From Ga0077560 sp046330435 (GTDB lineage: Bacteria > Actinomycetota > Thermoleophilia > Miltoncostaeales > Miltoncostaeaceae), in NCBI GenBank assembly GCA_046330435.1, contig JAXLST010000005.1, positions 466,110 through 530,109 of the forward strand: a stretch of 64,000 bases of DNA, in the 5' to 3' direction. The number at the start of each line of letters is the position of its first letter. Positions within the stretch are counted from its first letter, which is position 1. Both the position numbers and the translations under genes were made by a program. A model generated the notes under the pieces. It saw only the letters and a program-made list of their open reading frames with translations, was not told where the DNA came from and did no database searches. Shown piece after piece: positions 23,846-32,769 of the stretch.

Positions 23846-26800
23846 GCCGGCACCGCCTCGCCCAGGATCATCAGCGGCTGGCCGGGGGTCACCAGGTCGC
23901 CGGGTGCGCACCGCACCTGGGCGACCACCCCGTCGGCGGGTGCGGACACCTCCACCTCCATCTTCATCGCCTCCAGGACGGCCACGACCTCGCCGGCGCG
24001 CACCCGCGCGCCCGGCTCCACCAGCACCTTCCACACGTTGGCGGCCAGGTGCGCCTCCACGCGCACGCCCGCCACATCCTCGTGCACCGCGTCGGCCGCG
24101 GCGGGGGGCTTCGCGGGCGGCGGCATCGCCGCCCACCGCTCGCGCTCCTCGGCGAAGGCCGCCCGCTGGGTGTCGCGGAACACCGCGGCCTCCGAGGCGA
24201 TGGACGCCTGGAACGCCCGGTACGCCGCCACGTCCAGCTCGCCGTCCTCGATGCGCAGCCGCCGGGTGCCGTCGCGCACGCCGCGGCGCCACGCCCGGAG
24301 CTCCTCGTGGTCCACCGGGAAGAACCGGACACGGTCGAAGAACCGCAGCAGCCACGGCGTGCCGGGCGTGAACTCCGGGGTGGTGCGGTACGTGTTCCAC
24401 ACCGGGACGGTGCGGCCCACCAGCTGGTACCCGCCGGGCCCCTCCATGCCGTACACGCACATGTAGGCCCCGCCGATGCCCACCGCGTTCTCCGGCGTCC
24501 ACGTGCGGGCCGGGTTGTACTTGGTGGTGACCAGACGGTGCCGGGGGTCCACGGGCGTCGCCACCGGCGCGCCCAGGTAGACGTCGCCCAGCCCCAGCAC
24601 CAGGTAGTCCGCCTCGTAGACGATGCGGTGCACCTCGTCGACGCCGTCCAGGCCGTTGATGCGCCGGATGAACTCGATGTTGCTGGGGCACCAGGGGGCG
24701 TCGGGCCGCACCGAGCGCATGTACCGCTCGATCGCGAGCATGGCGTCCGGGTCCTCCCAGGCGAGCGGCAGGTGCACGACGCGGCTCGGCACCCGCATGG
24801 CGTCCACCGGGGGCAGGCCCTCCTCGGCCGCCATCGCCACCGCCAGGGCCTGGCGCACCGAGATGCGGCGGTCGTCGATGTGGATCTGCAGCGAGCGGAT
24901 GCCGGGGGTCAGGTCCAGGACGCCGGGCACGGCGCGCGCCTCCAGCGCGGCCATGAGCGCGTGCACGCGCATGCGCAGCCCAGGTCGAGGACCTGGGGGC
25001 CGTACTCCACCAGCAGGTAGGCGTCGCCCCTGCGCCGGTAGACGACCTCCGGGCGGTCGTCCCGCGCGGGCCGGCGGGCGAGCACGGCGTCCCGCACGGG
25101 CTCGCGCGGCGGCCCCGCGGCGGGGACGGGCCGGAGCGTGGCGATCTCCCGGTCGCGGCGGCGGGCCGCGGCCCGCGCGTCGGCGGGGTCCATCAGGCGC
25201 AGCCGCACGGTGTCGCCGGGCGACAGCTGGCCGAGCTTCCACAGCTCGTGGCGCGCCACCGTGACCGGGCACACGAAGCCGCCCAGGGACGGGCCGTCCG
25301 GTCCCAGCACCACCGGCATGTCGCCGGTGAAGTCCACGGCGCCCACCGCGTAGGGGGTGTCGTGGATGTTCGACGGGTGCAGGCCCGCCTCGCCGCCGTC
25401 GGGGCGCACCCACTCCGGCTCGGGTCCCACCAGGCGCACCCCGGTGCGGTCGGAGTTGTGGTGCACGCTCCACTCGGCCGTGAGCAGGCGCTCCACGTAG
25501 GCGGGGGTCATGAAGTCCGGCGCGGCGTGGGGGCCGTACAGCACCCCGATCTCCCACGACCCGGCCAGCGCGGGCACCAGGGCCGGGTCCACGGCGCGGC
25601 GCGGGCCACCCGGCGCGCAGCGCCCGGGGTCGAGCCGCAGCACGTCGCCGGGGCGCAGCGGCCGGCCGCCGTGGCCGCCGAACCCGCCCAGCGCGAACGT
25701 CGACCGGCTGCCCAGGTACTCCGGGGCCATGAAGCCGCCTCGCACCGCCAGGTACGCCCGGGCCCCGGGGCCGCGCACCGCCCCCATGCGCAGCTCCCCG
25801 CCGGCGGGGACGACCGCCGGGGTGAGCGGCGCGAGCGGCGCGCCGTCGACGGTCGCGCCCATGTCGGCGCCGGCGAGGCAGACCTCCGCCTCCACCATGA
25901 ACCGCAGGGTCGCGCCGATGCGCGTCATCTCGACGGTCACCGCGTCGTCGGGGTTGCCCAGCAGGCGGTTCGCGAGGCGGTGCGAGCGGTCGTCCATGGG
26001 CCCCGAGGGCGGGACGCCGACGGCCCAGTACCCGATGCGCCCCGGGTGGTCCTGCAGGGAGGCGAGCAGCCCCGGGGTCACCACCTCGACGGTGGGCGAC
26101 GGGACCTCCACGCCGGTGAGCACGGCGGTGTGGGGCCGCCCGTCGGCGAACGGGCCCTCGGTGACGGCGGCCGACAGCAGCCCCAGGTTGGTCTCAAGGC
26201 CCCACAGCTCGGTGCGGTCCAGGGCCTCGCGCATCGCGGCCAGCGCCGCCGGCCGGTCGGCGGCGTGCACGACGACCTTCGCCAGCAGGGGGTCGTAGTA
26301 CGGCGACACCTCGGTGCCGGACTCCACCCAGGTGTCCACCCGGACGTCGTCCGGGAAGGCCACGTGGGTGAGGGTGCCGACGCTCGGCCGGTAGCCGCGC
26401 GCGGGGTCCTCGGCGTACACGCGGGCCTCGATGGCGTGCCCCCGCGGGGCGCGTCCATCCCAGCCCGCGAGGGGGTCGTCCCCGGCCGCCAGGCGCACCA
26501 TCCACTCCACCAGGTCCACGCCGAACACGGCCTCGGTGACGCCGTGCTCCACCTGCAGGCGGGTGTTGACCTCCAGGAAGAACGCCTCGTGGGTCTCGGC
26601 GTCCACCAGGAACTCCACCGTGCCCGCCGACCGGTAGGCGACGGCCTCGCACAGGCGCACCGCGCTGGCGGCCAGGCCGGCCCGGGTGGCGTCGTCGAGC
26701 CCGGGGGCGGGGGTCTCCTCCAGCACCTTCTGGTTGCGCCGCTGCAGCGAGCAGTCCCGTTCGCCCAGCGCGACCACGCGCCCGCGGCCGTCGCCGAACA

Positions 26801-27443
26801 CCTGCACCTCCACGTGCCGGGCGCTGGCGACGTACCGCTCCAGGTACACCTCCGCCGACCCGAAGCTCGCCTCGGCGAGGTGCGCCACGCGGGCGAACGC
26901 GTCGCGCAGCTCCCCCGGCGCATGGCAGATCGCCATGCCGATGCCGCCGCCGCCGGCGGTGCTCTTGAGGATCACCGGGTACCCGATGTCCTGCGCGGCG
27001 GCGAGCGCGGCGACCTCGTCGGGCAGCGGGTCGGTGCCGGGCAGCAGCGGCAGGCCGCACTCGCGCGCCAGGCGCCGGGCGCTGTCCTTGCGGCCGAACG
27101 CGCGGATCTGGTCCGGCGTGGGCCCGCAGAACGCGATCCCAGCGGCCTCCACGGCCTCCGCGAAGGCCGGGTCCTCGCTCAGGAACCCGTAACCGGGGTG
27201 GATCGCCCCCGCGCCCGTCTCCCGGGCGGCGGCGATGATCGCGTCGCCGCGCAGGTAGCTCTCGGCCGGGGCGGGCGGCCCGATGGCCACGGCGGCGTCG
27301 GCCATCCGCACGTGCGGGCTGCCGGCGTCCGCCTCGGAGTGGACGGCCACGCCCCGCAGGCCCATGGCGCCCACGGTGCGCAGCACCCTGCAGGCGATCT
27401 CGCCGCGGTTCGCGACGAGGACCGTCTGCAGGGGCCCGGTCAG
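23842..27443 (-). CDS. Urea/guanidine carboxylase (biotin enzyme), frameshift near 24980
   Basis: ATP- and biotin-dependent carboxylase of about 1200 residues once one missing base is restored near 24978-24981 (VLDLG then LRMRVHALMAALEA). Order: biotin carboxylase domain (VLVANRGEIACRV, STAGGGGIGM, FLEVNTRLQVEHGVTE), carboxyltransferase halves AHS2 (GVPPSGPMDDRSHRLAN) and AHS1 (TKYNPARTWTPENAVGIGG), and C-terminal biotinyl domain with VLEAMKMEVEV. Product would be allophanate from urea or carboxyguanidine from guanidine. The adjoining DUF1989 pair favours guanidine. No ATG/GTG/TTG precedes VLVANRG; a CTG at 27443 overlapping the upstream stop (CTGA) with GGAGG four bases before it is the likely start. 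Confidence 0.85.
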
Positions 27444-28060
27444 GCCGCCTCCGGTGCGGTGACCACCAGCCGGATGGGCGTGGGGTCGAAGCCGTTGCAC
27501 GGGTTGTTGATCTGCGGGCAGTTGGAGATGACCACCAGCGTGTCCATGTGGGCCAGCAGGTCGACGTGCAGGCCGGGGGCGGAGATGCCGTCGACGATGC
27601 CCAGGGTCCCGTCCGCCTCCACCGGGACGTTCATGAACCAGTTGATGTTGCTCACCATGTCCCGCTTGCCCATCCCGCGGGGCGCGTGGGCCATCAGGAA
27701 GTTCTCCACGCACGCGTGCTGGTGCTTGGTGTGGTGGCCGTAGCGCAGGGTGTTGGACTCCTGGCTGCAGGCGCCGCCGATGGTGTCGTGCCGGCCGCAC
27801 GTGTCGTCCGTGATCTCCATCAGCACGTTGCCCTCGTTGGAGCGCAGCAGCGAGCCGGTGGTGAGGAAGATGTTCCCCTGCTCGGCGATGGTGTCGGACG
27901 CGCTGTACCGCTCGTCCGGGTCGTGGGCGTTGTAGAGGATGCAGTCGGCCGCCTGGTTGCCGCCCAGGTCGATGATCCGCAGCGTGTGGCCGGCCGCCAC
28001 GACCCCGCTCCACGGCGCCCGTGCGGGCACCACCTCGTCGTGCACGACGGTCCCGCTCAT
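27440..28060 (-). CDS. DUF1989 protein, probable carboxyguanidine deiminase subunit (UAAP2-like)
   Basis: A 206-residue DUF1989 (urea carboxylase-associated) protein. Typical segments are LRIIDLGGNQAADCILYNAHDPDERYS, CGRHDTIGGACSQESNTLRYG, INWFMNVPVE and SNCPQINNPCNGFDPTPIR. Cysteines and histidines in the CGRHD and NCPQINNPCN motifs are the likely zinc ligands. Published work on this operon type assigns the two DUF1989 proteins as a heteromeric carboxyguanidine deiminase (CgdAB) that converts carboxyguanidine to allophanate; older annotation called them aminomethyltransferases. The ATG at 28060 overlaps the stop of the upstream DUF1989 gene (ATGA), and its own stop overlaps the carboxylase start. 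Confidence 0.85.
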   Translation of the reverse strand: MSGTVVHDEVVPARAPWSGVVAAGHTLRIIDLGGNQAADCILYNAHDPDERYSASDTIAEQGNIFLTTGSLLRSNEGNVLMEITDDTCGRHDTIGGACSQESNTLRYGHHTKHQHACVENFLMAHAPRGMGKRDMVSNINWFMNVPVEADGTLGIVDGISAPGLHVDLLAHMDTLVVISNCPQINNPCNGFDPTPIRLVVTAPEAA

Positions 28061-28896
28061 GCCGCACCCCCGCCGGACCCCAGCAGGTCCTCTGTGTTCT
28101 CGAACGCCCGCAGCACCTCGGGGGTGCCGGTGCGCACCGGGTCGTCCGGCGCGGTGACCGGGCCGCGCCACGCCGTGAGCCGCAGCGGCGTCGCCGTGTA
28201 GTCGCCGCGCGGGTCCAGCCGGTGCGGGCAGTTGGCGACCGAGACCAGCAGGTCCATCTCGGCCCGCAGGGTGACGTGGCGGCCGGGTGCGGGGTCGCCC
28301 GAGAACACCAGGGTGCCGTCGAGGTCCACGGCGACGCCCTTGAACAGGTTGACCGTGGGCGGCAGGTCCCGCCGCGACAGGCCGTGCTTGGCCAGGGCGA
28401 GCAGCAGGCGGTCGCGCCCGGACGGGCTGGGGCCGTACACCGACCCGTCGCCGTAGCGCCGCGCGTTGCCCGCCGGGAGGGAGGCCCCGCACAGGGCGTC
28501 GTGCCGTGCCGATGTGTCCTCCAACAGGGAGGCCATCACCCGGCCCATGTCCGACAGCAGCACCATCCCGGGGCCCAGGTACGCCTGCCACTGCACCTTG
28601 ACGGTGTCGGCCACGTTGAGCCGCTCGGCGGTCTCGTCGGCCCGGTGCACCATGAGCTGCGCGCAGGCGTCGCCCGCGGCGTCCAGCAGGCGCAGCCGCG
28701 CCCCGCGGGGGACCAGGTGGGCGGCGTACCCGCCCGCGGCGATCGTCTCCTCCCAGATGAGGTCCGCCGGATCGACGCCCGGCGGCGGGTCGTCCGCGGC
28801 CGAGGCCGGCAGGATCGGCTGCGCCTCCACGCGGATGCCCGCCTGGGACCGGGCGTGGTCCCGGGCCCCGTGCGTGGTGGCCGTCTGGGATGACAC
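28057..28896 (-). CDS. DUF1989 protein, probable carboxyguanidine deiminase subunit (UAAP1-like)
   Basis: A 279-residue DUF1989 paralogue of the next gene and first gene of the operon. Motifs: LVPRGARLRLLDAAGDACAQLMVHRADETAERLNVADTVK, SARHDALCGASLPAGNARRYGDGSVYG, PTVNLFKGVAVD and SVANCPHRLDPRGDYTATPLRL. It should form the second subunit of the deiminase that follows the carboxylase reaction. The GTG at 28896 has GGAGG eight bases upstream; upstream sequence is the TetR operator region, so the longer frame to 29163 is excluded. Regulation by the divergent TetR protein is expected from the palindrome 28 bases upstream. Confidence 0.85.
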   Translation of the reverse strand: MSSQTATTHGARDHARSQAGIRVEAQPILPASAADDPPPGVDPADLIWEETIAAGGYAAHLVPRGARLRLLDAAGDACAQLMVHRADETAERLNVADTVKVQWQAYLGPGMVLLSDMGRVMASLLEDTSARHDALCGASLPAGNARRYGDGSVYGPSPSGRDRLLLALAKHGLSRRDLPPTVNLFKGVAVDLDGTLVFSGDPAPGRHVTLRAEMDLLVSVANCPHRLDPRGDYTATPLRLTAWRGPVTAPDDPVRTGTPEVLRAFENTEDLLGSGGGAA

Positions 28897-28923
28897 CGGA
28901 AGCACCTCCGCGGTCGCCGTCAC

Positions 28924-28948
28924 GAGTTTCGACACGGTGTCGAAACTC
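28924..28948. promoter_or_regulatory. Palindromic operator between the carboxylase operon and tetR
   Basis: A perfect 25-bp palindrome with 12-base arms, GAGTTTCGACAC and GTGTCGAAACTC, around one central G. It sits between the divergent DUF1989 gene and the TetR gene, the expected place for an autoregulated operator. A similar site with 20 of 25 matching bases lies at 32745-32769. Confidence 0.85.
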
Positions 28949-29017
28949 TTTTCTAGACTGCGCGAGCGGGCGGCCCGCGTCAAGGCGCCGCCGGGACCGA
29001 GGGGTACGATCGGCGCG

Positions 29018-29725
29018 ATGGGGGACGAGACGACGACCGCGCGCAGGGCGCGAACCGGCAGGCCCCGCGCCGCCGGGAAGGCCGCCGAGGGCGATCCGCG
29101 CGACGAGATCGTGGCGGTCGCCAGCCGCCTGTTCGCCGAGCGCGGGGTGGGCGCCACCACCATGAGCGAGATCGCCCGGCGCTCGGGCCTGCGGCAGAGC
29201 TCGGTCTACTACTACTTCCGCGACAAGGAGGCGATCCTCGAGCAGATCGTCGCCTCCGTGAACCGCGTGATCCTGGACCACCTGGCGCGGGTGAACGCCG
29301 ACGGTGGCACGGCGGCGCTGCGCCTGTACCGGCTGGTGCGGTTCGACGCGCGGCAGATGTGCCGCTTCCCCTTCGACATCAACGAGATCTACCGGCTCTC
29401 GGCGCTGCAGGACGAGCGGTTCGCGGGGTTCTGGGCCGAGCGGCAGGAGCTCAACGATGCGGTGGAGGCGCTCATCCGGGAGGGCGTCGCGGAGGGGCAG
29501 TTCGCCGACACCGACCCGCGCCTCGCCGCCCTGGTGCTGCTGTCCAACGACGAGGGCACCCAGAACTGGCAGCGCCCGGTCGGGGCGTTCCGCCAGCAGG
29601 GCGGCGAGCACTACGACGCCGACCAGATCGCCACCTTCGTCGCCGACCTTGCACTGCGGGCGCTCCTGCGCGACCGGGGACGGCTCGACTCGCTGCGCAG
29701 ACGGGCGGTGCAGCTGGATCCCTGA
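29018..29725 (+). CDS. TetR-family transcriptional regulator
   Basis: A 235-residue repressor-type protein. After a basic lead, the DNA-binding domain spans about residues 28-75 (IVAVASRLFAERGVGATTMSEIARRSGLRQSSVYYYFRDKEAIL), the classic TetR helix-turn-helix. The rest is an all-helical ligand and dimer domain with FDINEIYRLSALQDERFAGFWAERQ. The ATG at 29018 follows a short leader; a longer upstream frame is antisense to the DUF1989 gene. Position and the perfect palindrome indicate it controls the carboxylase operon and itself, and probably the creatininase/ligase pair through the second site. The inducer is unknown; a guanidino compound or pathway intermediate is reasonable. Confidence 0.9.
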   Translation: MGDETTTARRARTGRPRAAGKAAEGDPRDEIVAVASRLFAERGVGATTMSEIARRSGLRQSSVYYYFRDKEAILEQIVASVNRVILDHLARVNADGGTAALRLYRLVRFDARQMCRFPFDINEIYRLSALQDERFAGFWAERQELNDAVEALIREGVAEGQFADTDPRLAALVLLSNDEGTQNWQRPVGAFRQQGGEHYDADQIATFVADLALRALLRDRGRLDSLRRRAVQLDP

Positions 29726-29799
29726 TCCGGCCCCGCGCTTGCGGAACCAGACGTTCGGCCAGTACAGCGCCCGGGGGAGCGGTGGCATCGTCGCCGCCC

Positions 29800-32664
29800 A
29801 TGCGAACCCGGCGGAACGTCCCATTCCTGCTCGGCGCCGCGGCCCTGATGGCCGCCGCCGTGCCCCTCATCGGCATCGGCGCGCCCTCCGGCGCGGTGCT
29901 GCCCGACCTGGTGGCCGACCCGCCGGAGTTCCCGGTGCTGGCCAACTACACCTATCCGGACGCCACGCAGGCGCTGCTGCTGCGGTTCGACGGGTTCGTG
30001 CACAACATCGGCCCCGGCCCCCTCGAGGTGCGCGGGAGCGACCTGGTGGGCAGCCGGTACACGACGGTGCGCCAGTACGTGCGCACGCCGTCGGGCATGG
30101 TCGCGAACCCGCCGCTGCCGGTCGGGCCGCCGGAGGTCCGCTACGAGACCGCGGACGGCCACAACCACTTCCACCTCATGCGCATCGCGCGGTACTCGCT
30201 GTGGAACCAGGCGCGCACCGCCGAGGTCGCGCCGGGGCAGAAGGTCGGCTTCTGCCTGGAGGACTCCCAGCGCCGCGAGACGACCGGGCCGTCGCAGTCG
30301 GTCTACATCAACAGCGACTTCTGCCACCAGAACAACCCCACGTCTCCCGCGATCACGATGGGCGTGTCGGCGGGGTGGCGGGACCGGTACGGCGCGAACC
30401 TGGCGCTGCAGTGGGTTGACGTGTCGGACGTGCAGCCCGGCTCGTACTGGCTGGCCGCCGAGATCGACACCGACGGGGTCATCGAGGAGGCCGACGAGAC
30501 CAACAACACCCGCAGGTTCGCGGCGTCCGCGAGCACCGTGCCCGGGTACGTGGCCCAGCCGGTCGCGCGCGGCGACGTGCCCGCGTCCGGTGCGAGCACC
30601 GTCACCCTGGCCTCCGCCCAGTTCGGGTCGCCCGGTGCCCGGCGGTTCCGCATCACCGCCCTCCCCGCCAAGGGCGTGCTGCGCAGCGGCACCACGGTGC
30701 TGGCCGCCGGAGCGGTGGTGACCTCCGCCGACGTGACCTACACGCCGGACGCCGGGCAGAGCGGGCCCGACGAGTTCACCTACGCGGCGTTCGACAGCAC
30801 CAGCCAGTTCCCGCGCACCCCGGCCCGGGCGTCGGTGACGCTCAACATCGGCCAGGCCCCGGCGCAGGCCTCCGTCGCCATCTCCGGCGCTCCGGCGAGC
30901 CTGGACCTGGGCACCAGCGCGCAGCTGAGCGCGACGGTCACCAACACCACCGGCGGCGTCACCTGGTCGGTCAACGGCGTGGCCGGCGGGAACGCGACGG
31001 TGGGGACGATCTCCGCGACCGGGCTGTACCGGGCGCCGGCGGCGGTCCCCTCCGGCGGCCAGGTCACGGTGCGCGCCACCAGCGACACGGTCCCCGCCGC
31101 GTTCGACGAGAAGACCATCCGGATCACCGACCCGGGGTCCCCGAACCCCGCGCCGGACCCGGGCGTCAACCTGGTGCGCAACCCGTCCTTCGAGTCCGAC
31201 GCGACCGGGTGGACGACCTGGCAGGCGACGGTCACCCGCGAGCAGCTCGCCGACGCGCCCGACGGCGTGTGGGCGGCCCGCGTGGCCCGCGCCTCGGGCA
31301 GCTCCTTCACCCTGGACGACTCGCCCACCACGCTGCTGGGCGCCCAGGGCGGCACCACCTACACCGGGTCGGCGTTCGTGAAGGCGGCGAACACCGCGTC
31401 GGTGGGCGCGACGGTGCGCGTGTACCTGCGCGAGCGCACGGCGGGCGGCGCGGCCGTACGTACGATCACCGGCCCGGCGTTCACCCTCACCACCGCGTTC
31501 CAGCGCATCCAGGCGCAGATCCAGCCGGCCGCCGGCAACCAGGTGGAGATCTACCTGGGCTACGCCGGCGCCACCACCGGCAGCGCCTTCTACGTGGACC
31601 GCGTGTTCCTGGGCAACGGCCAGGGCACGAGCACCAACACCCCGCCGGCGGCGTCGTTCACGGTCGCCCCGTCGTCCCCGCAGGCGGGGCAGCAGGTGAC
31701 GTTCACCGACACGTCCACCGACGACGGCGGCATCGCCGCGCGGGCCTGGGACCTGGACGGCGACGGGCAGTTCGACGACTCCACCCTGGCGGCGCCCAGC
31801 TTCACGTACGGCACGGCCGGCGCCGTGGCCGTGGGGCTGCGGGTCACCGACAACCTTGGCGTGAGCTCGCAGACCACGCGGACCGTCACGGTGACCGCCC
31901 CGCCCACCGCCAACACCCCGCCGGCGGCGTCGTTCACGGTGAGCCCGGCGTCGCCGGTCGCCGGCCAGACGGTGACCTTCACCGACACCTCCACGGACGC
32001 GGATGGCGTGATCGCCTCGCGGGCGTGGGACACCGACGACGACGGCCAGTTCGACGACGGCACCGGCGCGTCGGCGACCAGGGCGTTCCCGGCGGCCGGC
32101 GATTTCGCCGTGCGGGTCCGGGTGACCGACGACCGCGGCGCCTCGGCGGACGCGGTGCGCACGGTCACGGTGACCGCCGCGCCGCCGCCGCCCGCCGGCG
32201 GGCCGAACCTGGTCGCCAACGGGTCGTTCGAGACGGCCCTCACCGGATGGGGCACCTGGCAGGCGTCGCTCACCCGCGAGACGGTCGCCGACGCGCCCGC
32301 CGGCGCCTGGGTGGCGCGCGTGACGCGCACCGCGGGGACGTCGTTCACGATCGACGACTCCCCGACCACGGTGACGTCGGCGACCGGGGGCGCCACGTAC
32401 CGGGCGCGGGCGATGGTGCGCGCCGCGACGGCGTCGGCCGTGGGCAAGCAGGTGTCGGTGTACCTGCGGGAGCGCACCGCCGCCGGCGCCGTGGTGCGCA
32501 CGGTCGCGGGCCCGGCGGTGACCCTCACCACCGTGTTCCAGCCGGTCACGGCCGAGCTGGTGCCGCAGGCGGCGGGGAACCAGATCGAGGTCTACGCGGG
32601 GCCGCGCACCGCCGTGACCGGCGACGCGTTCCTCATCGACGACATCTCGGTGCGGGCCGGATGA
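29800..32664 (+). CDS. Secreted lysyl-oxidase-like protein with Ig-like, CBM-like and PKD domains
   Basis: A 954-residue extracellular protein with a Sec signal peptide (1-31). Residues to about 240 resemble the lysyl oxidase family: DGHNHFHLMRIARYSLW contains the copper-binding His-x-His-x-His, and EDSQRR and INSDFCHQNN follow. Next come a CARDB/Big-like region, an Ig-like segment (TWSVNGVAGGNATVGTIS), a carbohydrate-binding-like domain (NLVRNPSFESDATGWTTW), two PKD domains (NTPPAASFTVAPSSPQAGQ and NTPPAASFTVSPASPVAGQ), and a second CBM-like copy (NLVANGSFETALTGWGTW). The repeated pairs show internal duplication. It may be a copper amine oxidase acting at the cell surface; activity is inferred only from the His motif. 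Confidence 0.8.
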   Translation: MRTRRNVPFLLGAAALMAAAVPLIGIGAPSGAVLPDLVADPPEFPVLANYTYPDATQALLLRFDGFVHNIGPGPLEVRGSDLVGSRYTTVRQYVRTPSGMVANPPLPVGPPEVRYETADGHNHFHLMRIARYSLWNQARTAEVAPGQKVGFCLEDSQRRETTGPSQSVYINSDFCHQNNPTSPAITMGVSAGWRDRYGANLALQWVDVSDVQPGSYWLAAEIDTDGVIEEADETNNTRRFAASASTVPGYVAQPVARGDVPASGASTVTLASAQFGSPGARRFRITALPAKGVLRSGTTVLAAGAVVTSADVTYTPDAGQSGPDEFTYAAFDSTSQFPRTPARASVTLNIGQAPAQASVAISGAPASLDLGTSAQLSATVTNTTGGVTWSVNGVAGGNATVGTISATGLYRAPAAVPSGGQVTVRATSDTVPAAFDEKTIRITDPGSPNPAPDPGVNLVRNPSFESDATGWTTWQATVTREQLADAPDGVWAARVARASGSSFTLDDSPTTLLGAQGGTTYTGSAFVKAANTASVGATVRVYLRERTAGGAAVRTITGPAFTLTTAFQRIQAQIQPAAGNQVEIYLGYAGATTGSAFYVDRVFLGNGQGTSTNTPPAASFTVAPSSPQAGQQVTFTDTSTDDGGIAARAWDLDGDGQFDDSTLAAPSFTYGTAGAVAVGLRVTDNLGVSSQTTRTVTVTAPPTANTPPAASFTVSPASPVAGQTVTFTDTSTDADGVIASRAWDTDDDGQFDDGTGASATRAFPAAGDFAVRVRVTDDRGASADAVRTVTVTAAPPPPAGGPNLVANGSFETALTGWGTWQASLTRETVADAPAGAWVARVTRTAGTSFTIDDSPTTVTSATGGATYRARAMVRAATASAVGKQVSVYLRERTAAGAVVRTVAGPAVTLTTVFQPVTAELVPQAAGNQIEVYAGPRTAVTGDAFLIDDISVRAG

Positions 32665-32744
32665 CGTCCCGGCCCTCGGGGTTCTCCCGGGGGCCAACCC
32701 GCGCCGCGGGAGGTTCCGCCGCAGGTCCATGACCGCCGCGGGAC

Positions 32745-32769
32745 GAGTTTCCATACGTTGTCGAAACCG
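32745..32769 (+). promoter_or_regulatory. Second TetR-type operator at the creatininase start
   Basis: This site matches the palindrome at 28924-28948 in 20 of 25 positions, including GAGTTTC on the left and TTGTCGAAAC on the right. It directly abuts or overlaps the GTG at 32769, so binding would block initiation. It links the creatininase/glutamine-synthetase-like pair to the TetR regulator 3 kb away. Confidence 0.6.

Noticed and set aside
23842..27443. Two separate genes (carboxylase and a biotin carrier/AHS1 protein)
   Set aside because: The halves join in the middle of a conserved segment and sum to the family length with one added base, so a single frameshifted gene is the better reading.
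28897..29017. A guanidine riboswitch ahead of the carboxylase operon
   Set aside because: The gap is too short and lacks the conserved guanidine-I motifs; the palindrome with a divergent TetR gene explains control.
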